Shown: positions 63,555 through 64,000 of the stretch, piece after piece
Layout of the letters: the number at the start of each line of letters is the position of its first letter
Numbering within the stretch: the first letter of the stretch is position 1
Assembly: GCA_030549815.1 (NCBI GenBank)
Contig: JAUQQQ010000006.1
Span: forward strand, 66,050-130,049
Source of the DNA: a bacterium
Lineage (GTDB): Bacteria > DRYD01
Reading direction: 5' to 3'
Length of the DNA stretch: 64,000 bases
Translations under genes and position numbers: made by a program
Notes under the pieces: model-generated
Seen by the model: only the letters and a program-made list of their open reading frames with translations
Databases searched by the model: none
What the model was told of the DNA's origin: nothing

Positions 63555-64000
63555 TTATTTGCTAACTAATTCTTCTTCCCAGTTAGGTGGGCATACTTTA
63601 CCAGGGTTATCATAAACATATTTGCAAGCTTTTAAGGTTCTTAGAATTTCTTTTGTGTTTCTTCCAACAAAGAAGTCATTTACACATATGTGCATTACTA
63701 CGCCATCTGGATTTACGATAACTGTTCCTCTTCTTGTTAATCCTACTGATTCTTCATATGTACCAAATAAGCAAGTGATGTTGTGAGTTGAATCTGAGAG
63801 CATTGGGAATTGGATATTCTTCATTGATTCTGTTGATTCTTTCCAAGCTTTTAATGTGTAAGGACTGTCTGTGCTTATGGACATTACTTCTGCTCCTAAT
63901 TTTTGGAATTCGTTGTATATTTTTGATAGTTCTACTAATTCGTCTTGGCAAACAGATGTGAAAGCAGCTGGATGGGATACTAAGACTAACCATTTACCTT
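63555..64000 (-). CDS. 2-Cys peroxiredoxin, AhpC/TSA family (5' end outside window)
   Basis: Peroxiredoxins reduce peroxides through a peroxidatic Cys. The minus strand is open to the window edge and reads HPAAFTSVCQDELVELSK, with the peroxidatic Cys (codon at 63948-63950) in the TxxC setting. The resolving Cys is in the tail GKVCPPNWEEE. The first residues are missing; ATG at 63884 is internal. It appears to be upstream of the two flotillin genes in one unit. Confidence 0.93.
   Translation of the reverse strand, partial: GKWLVLVSHPAAFTSVCQDELVELSKIYNEFQKLGAEVMSISTDSPYTLKAWKESTESMKNIQFPMLSDSTHNITCLFGTYEESVGLTRRGTVIVNPDGVVMHICVNDFFVGRNTKEILRTLKACKYVYDNPGKVCPPNWEEELVSK

Overview
This is a low-GC bacterial chromosome segment whose coding sequence is rich in A and T. 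It is densely packed, mostly in short operons with ATGA-type overlaps. The three tRNA genes are much richer in G+C than their surroundings; by hand count tRNA-Cys is about two-thirds G+C. That contrast is typical of thermophiles. A YaiO-like outer-membrane barrel, a flotillin pair, type IV pilus parts, NADH dehydrogenase subunits and a succinate dehydrogenase-type cytochrome b point to a diderm, heterotrophic bacterium with a respiratory chain. I cannot name the phylum from sequence alone. No integrated phage, insertion sequence or CRISPR array was seen.

Layout. 1-6.1 kb: the end of dxs, a split ribosomal alpha operon (rpsK, rpsD, rpoA, without rpsM or rplQ), a Xer-type recombinase and dnaX. 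The rpsD leader can fold into interlocking hairpins. dnaX carries an exact in-frame A AAA AAG slippery heptamer with a stop four codons later in the -1 frame. 6.1-15.8 kb: a membrane TPR-GGDEF protein, a divergent NusB-like protein, PBP1A, and nucleoside salvage genes (pyrimidine-nucleoside phosphorylase, deoxynucleoside kinase, upp, apt) around a seven-unit delta-60 beta-propeller. 15.8-24.9 kb: a secreted HExxH protease, a GT2, an orphan PTS EIIC, murF, tRNA-Lys, a truncated ABC permease, rel and pilC. 24.9-31.2 kb: tRNA-Cys abutting htrA, then nuoA-nuoB, and on the minus strand a DUF167 protein, a DUF2339 membrane protein and a NupC-type nucleoside transporter.

31.3-34.8 kb is accessory DNA: a nucleotide-sugar epimerase, two decayed gene fragments and a three-gene operon of unknown function. 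34.8-40.6 kb is a five-gene exopolysaccharide locus: YaiO-like outer-membrane protein, membrane protein, processive GT2, beta-helix membrane protein and a NodB-like deacetylase. 40.6-51.9 kb holds dnaK, then on the minus strand glutamate dehydrogenase, a FabI-type reductase, PepF, a cytochrome b subunit, a dead clostripain-like gene, and the operon Trm112-coaE-HD-GYP-pilT. 52-58.4 kb runs plus again: rpe, an acidic zinc-ribbon protein, a lipoprotein, DUF948 and YtxH envelope proteins, a STAS regulator, fabG, a SEDS protein and an EamA transporter. 58.7-64 kb is minus: a MetE-like protein without any His or Cys, rsmI, a small protein, two flotillins that each carry two SPFH units, and a peroxiredoxin cut by the window edge.

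How the parts fit. Nucleoside uptake and salvage (nupC, PyNP, kinase, upp, apt) form one theme. Cell-wall synthesis (PBP1A, murF, SEDS) forms another. Surface biology controlled by cyclic-di-GMP (GGDEF, HD-GYP, PilT, PilC, exopolysaccharide locus) is a third. The strongest leads for new biology are the rpsD leader fold, the dnaX frameshift cassette, the double-SPFH flotillin pair behind a peroxiredoxin, the exopolysaccharide locus, and tRNA genes lying 5 and 11 nt from downstream start codons.
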